Assembly: GCA_021788565.1 (NCBI GenBank)
Contig: JAJYKO010000225.1
Coordinates: 1 to 7,847 of the forward strand
Length of the DNA stretch: 7,847 bases
DNA from: Chloroflexota bacterium
GTDB taxonomy: Bacteria > Chloroflexota > UBA6077
Reading direction: 5' to 3'
Part shown: positions 7,595-7,847 of the stretch, in pieces
How positions within the stretch are numbered: position 1 is the stretch's first letter
Layout of the letters: every line of letters starts with the position of its first letter
Program-made: the position numbers and the translations under genes
The notes under the pieces: generated by a model
Seen by the model: the letters and a program-made list of their open reading frames with translations, nothing else
The model's database searches: none
Told to the model about the DNA's origin: nothing

Positions 7595-7719
7595 GTGGGG
7601 AGGGCGAGCCTCCCGGCGAGCCGACATGCCTCTTGGGGATCGCCCTACAGGGACTCTTGTCCTTCGCGATCGGGCGGCTCAGCAGGAGCTTTGCCCTCCC
7701 AGCCACTCCCCCCGTCTCC
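7582..7719. repeat. 138-bp imperfect palindrome overlapping the fmt stop codon
   Basis: GGAGACGGGG (7582-7591) pairs exactly with CCCCGTCTCC (7710-7719). One mismatch later GAGTGG (7593-7598) pairs with CCACTC (7703-7708), then GGAGGGC (7599-7605) pairs with 7693-7699 after a 2-3 nt bulge. A weaker arm continues over 7606-7623 against 7675-7692 (about 12 of 18). The centre contains its own stems (GATCGC/GCGATC and GGAC-TCTT-GTCC). The left arm includes the last codons and stop of fmt. It probably acts as a 3' stabiliser or weak terminator after fmt, and may be a mobile palindromic repeat that replaced the original gene end. Confidence 0.6.
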
Positions 7720-7731
7720 GCGTCGCGAGTA

Positions 7732-7760
7732 TTGAGTCCGGGGCGGCTCCGTGGTAGGAT
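7732..7760 (+). promoter_or_regulatory. Possible promoter for the gene starting at 7815
   Basis: TTGAGT (7732-7737, 4/6) and TAGGAT (7755-7760, 4/6) are 17 nt apart. Transcription would start near 7767, giving a leader of about 48 nt containing the GACTCGT/ACGAGTC hairpin. It lies just after the palindromic element, as expected if the downstream gene needs its own start. Confidence 0.35.
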
Positions 7761-7775
7761 TGAACACTGGATGTT

Positions 7776-7794
7776 GACTCGTTATGGACGAGTC
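7776..7794 (+). other. Leader hairpin 20 nt before the 7815 start codon
   Basis: GACTCGT (7776-7782) and ACGAGTC (7788-7794) form a perfect 7-bp stem with loop TATGG. No T-tract follows, so it is not an intrinsic terminator. The GAGG ribosome site at 7804-7807 stays outside the stem. It could affect mRNA stability or bind a regulator; no further support is visible. Confidence 0.4.
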
Positions 7795-7814
7795 GGTAAT
7801 TGTGAGGCGGTGTG

Positions 7815-7847
7815 ATGTTCTTCTTCGATCCGATGTACTTTGTCTTT
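7815..7847 (+). CDS. N-terminus of a probable YugP-like zinc metallopeptidase (runs off right edge)
   Basis: Only 11 codons are inside the window: MFFFDPMYFVF. The start MFFFDP followed by an aromatic, hydrophobic stretch is the usual beginning of the YugP-like neutral zinc metallopeptidase family (membrane proteins with an N-terminal hydrophobic helix and an HExxH site), and I recall genes of this family near fmt in several Gram-positive-type and related genomes. ATG 7815 has GAGG 7 nt upstream. The identification rests on very few residues plus context; the HExxH motif lies beyond the edge. It is 220 nt from fmt, with a palindrome and a possible promoter between, so it may be expressed separately. 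Confidence 0.5.
   Translation, partial: MFFFDPMYFVF

Noticed and set aside
7591..7815. Small plus-strand open frames after fmt (including one with GEGEPPGEP-like text)
   Set aside because: They are translations of the palindromic element at 7582-7719 and lack ribosome sites; the text comes from the repeat, not from a conserved peptide.

Overview
This is an ordinary, GC-rich bacterial chromosome segment that carries housekeeping genes. It has no phage, plasmid, CRISPR, toxin-antitoxin or defence genes. The cell-shape cluster, the Fmt-then-zinc-metallopeptidase order, frequent GTG starts and palindromic repeats between genes would fit a walled Chloroflexota (Dehalococcoidia-like) lineage. That placement is a weak inference from general resemblance, not something the sequence proves.

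Layout. Positions 1-3513 (minus strand) hold an elongasome operon read right to left: mreB, mreC, mreD, then the 5' part of a class B penicillin-binding protein 2 gene that runs off the left edge. A sigma70-type promoter lies about 120 bp upstream of mreB. Positions 3514-4164 have no convincing gene; they hold the mreB promoter, a perfect 12-bp hairpin, a pyrimidine-biased degenerate repeat tract and the likely metY terminator. Positions 4165-5454 (minus) are metY, an O-acetylhomoserine sulfhydrylase-type PLP enzyme. It has a very good promoter and, just after the start site, a dyad plus a direct repeat resembling Rrf2-family (CymR/IscR-type) operators. Positions 5629-5703 are a 75-bp palindromic element. 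Positions 5724-6434 (minus) are radC. Positions 6435-6616 are a compact divergent promoter region. Positions 6617-7594 (plus) are fmt, whose 3' end runs into a 138-bp imperfect palindrome. At 7815 a gene begins on the plus strand whose first 11 residues match the start of YugP-like zinc metallopeptidases.

How the genes work together. MreB, MreC, MreD and PBP2 form the membrane-associated complex that guides side-wall peptidoglycan synthesis in rod-shaped cells; rodA would be expected beyond the left edge. MetY makes homocysteine or methionine precursors from O-acetylhomoserine, and its operator-like dyad suggests control by sulfur or Fe-S status. Fmt formylates initiator Met-tRNA. RadC is a conserved JAMM-domain protein of uncertain role.

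No new system is evident. The observations most worth checking are the metY operator, three structurally different palindromic elements in gene gaps, and the skewed repeat tract at about 3740-4060.
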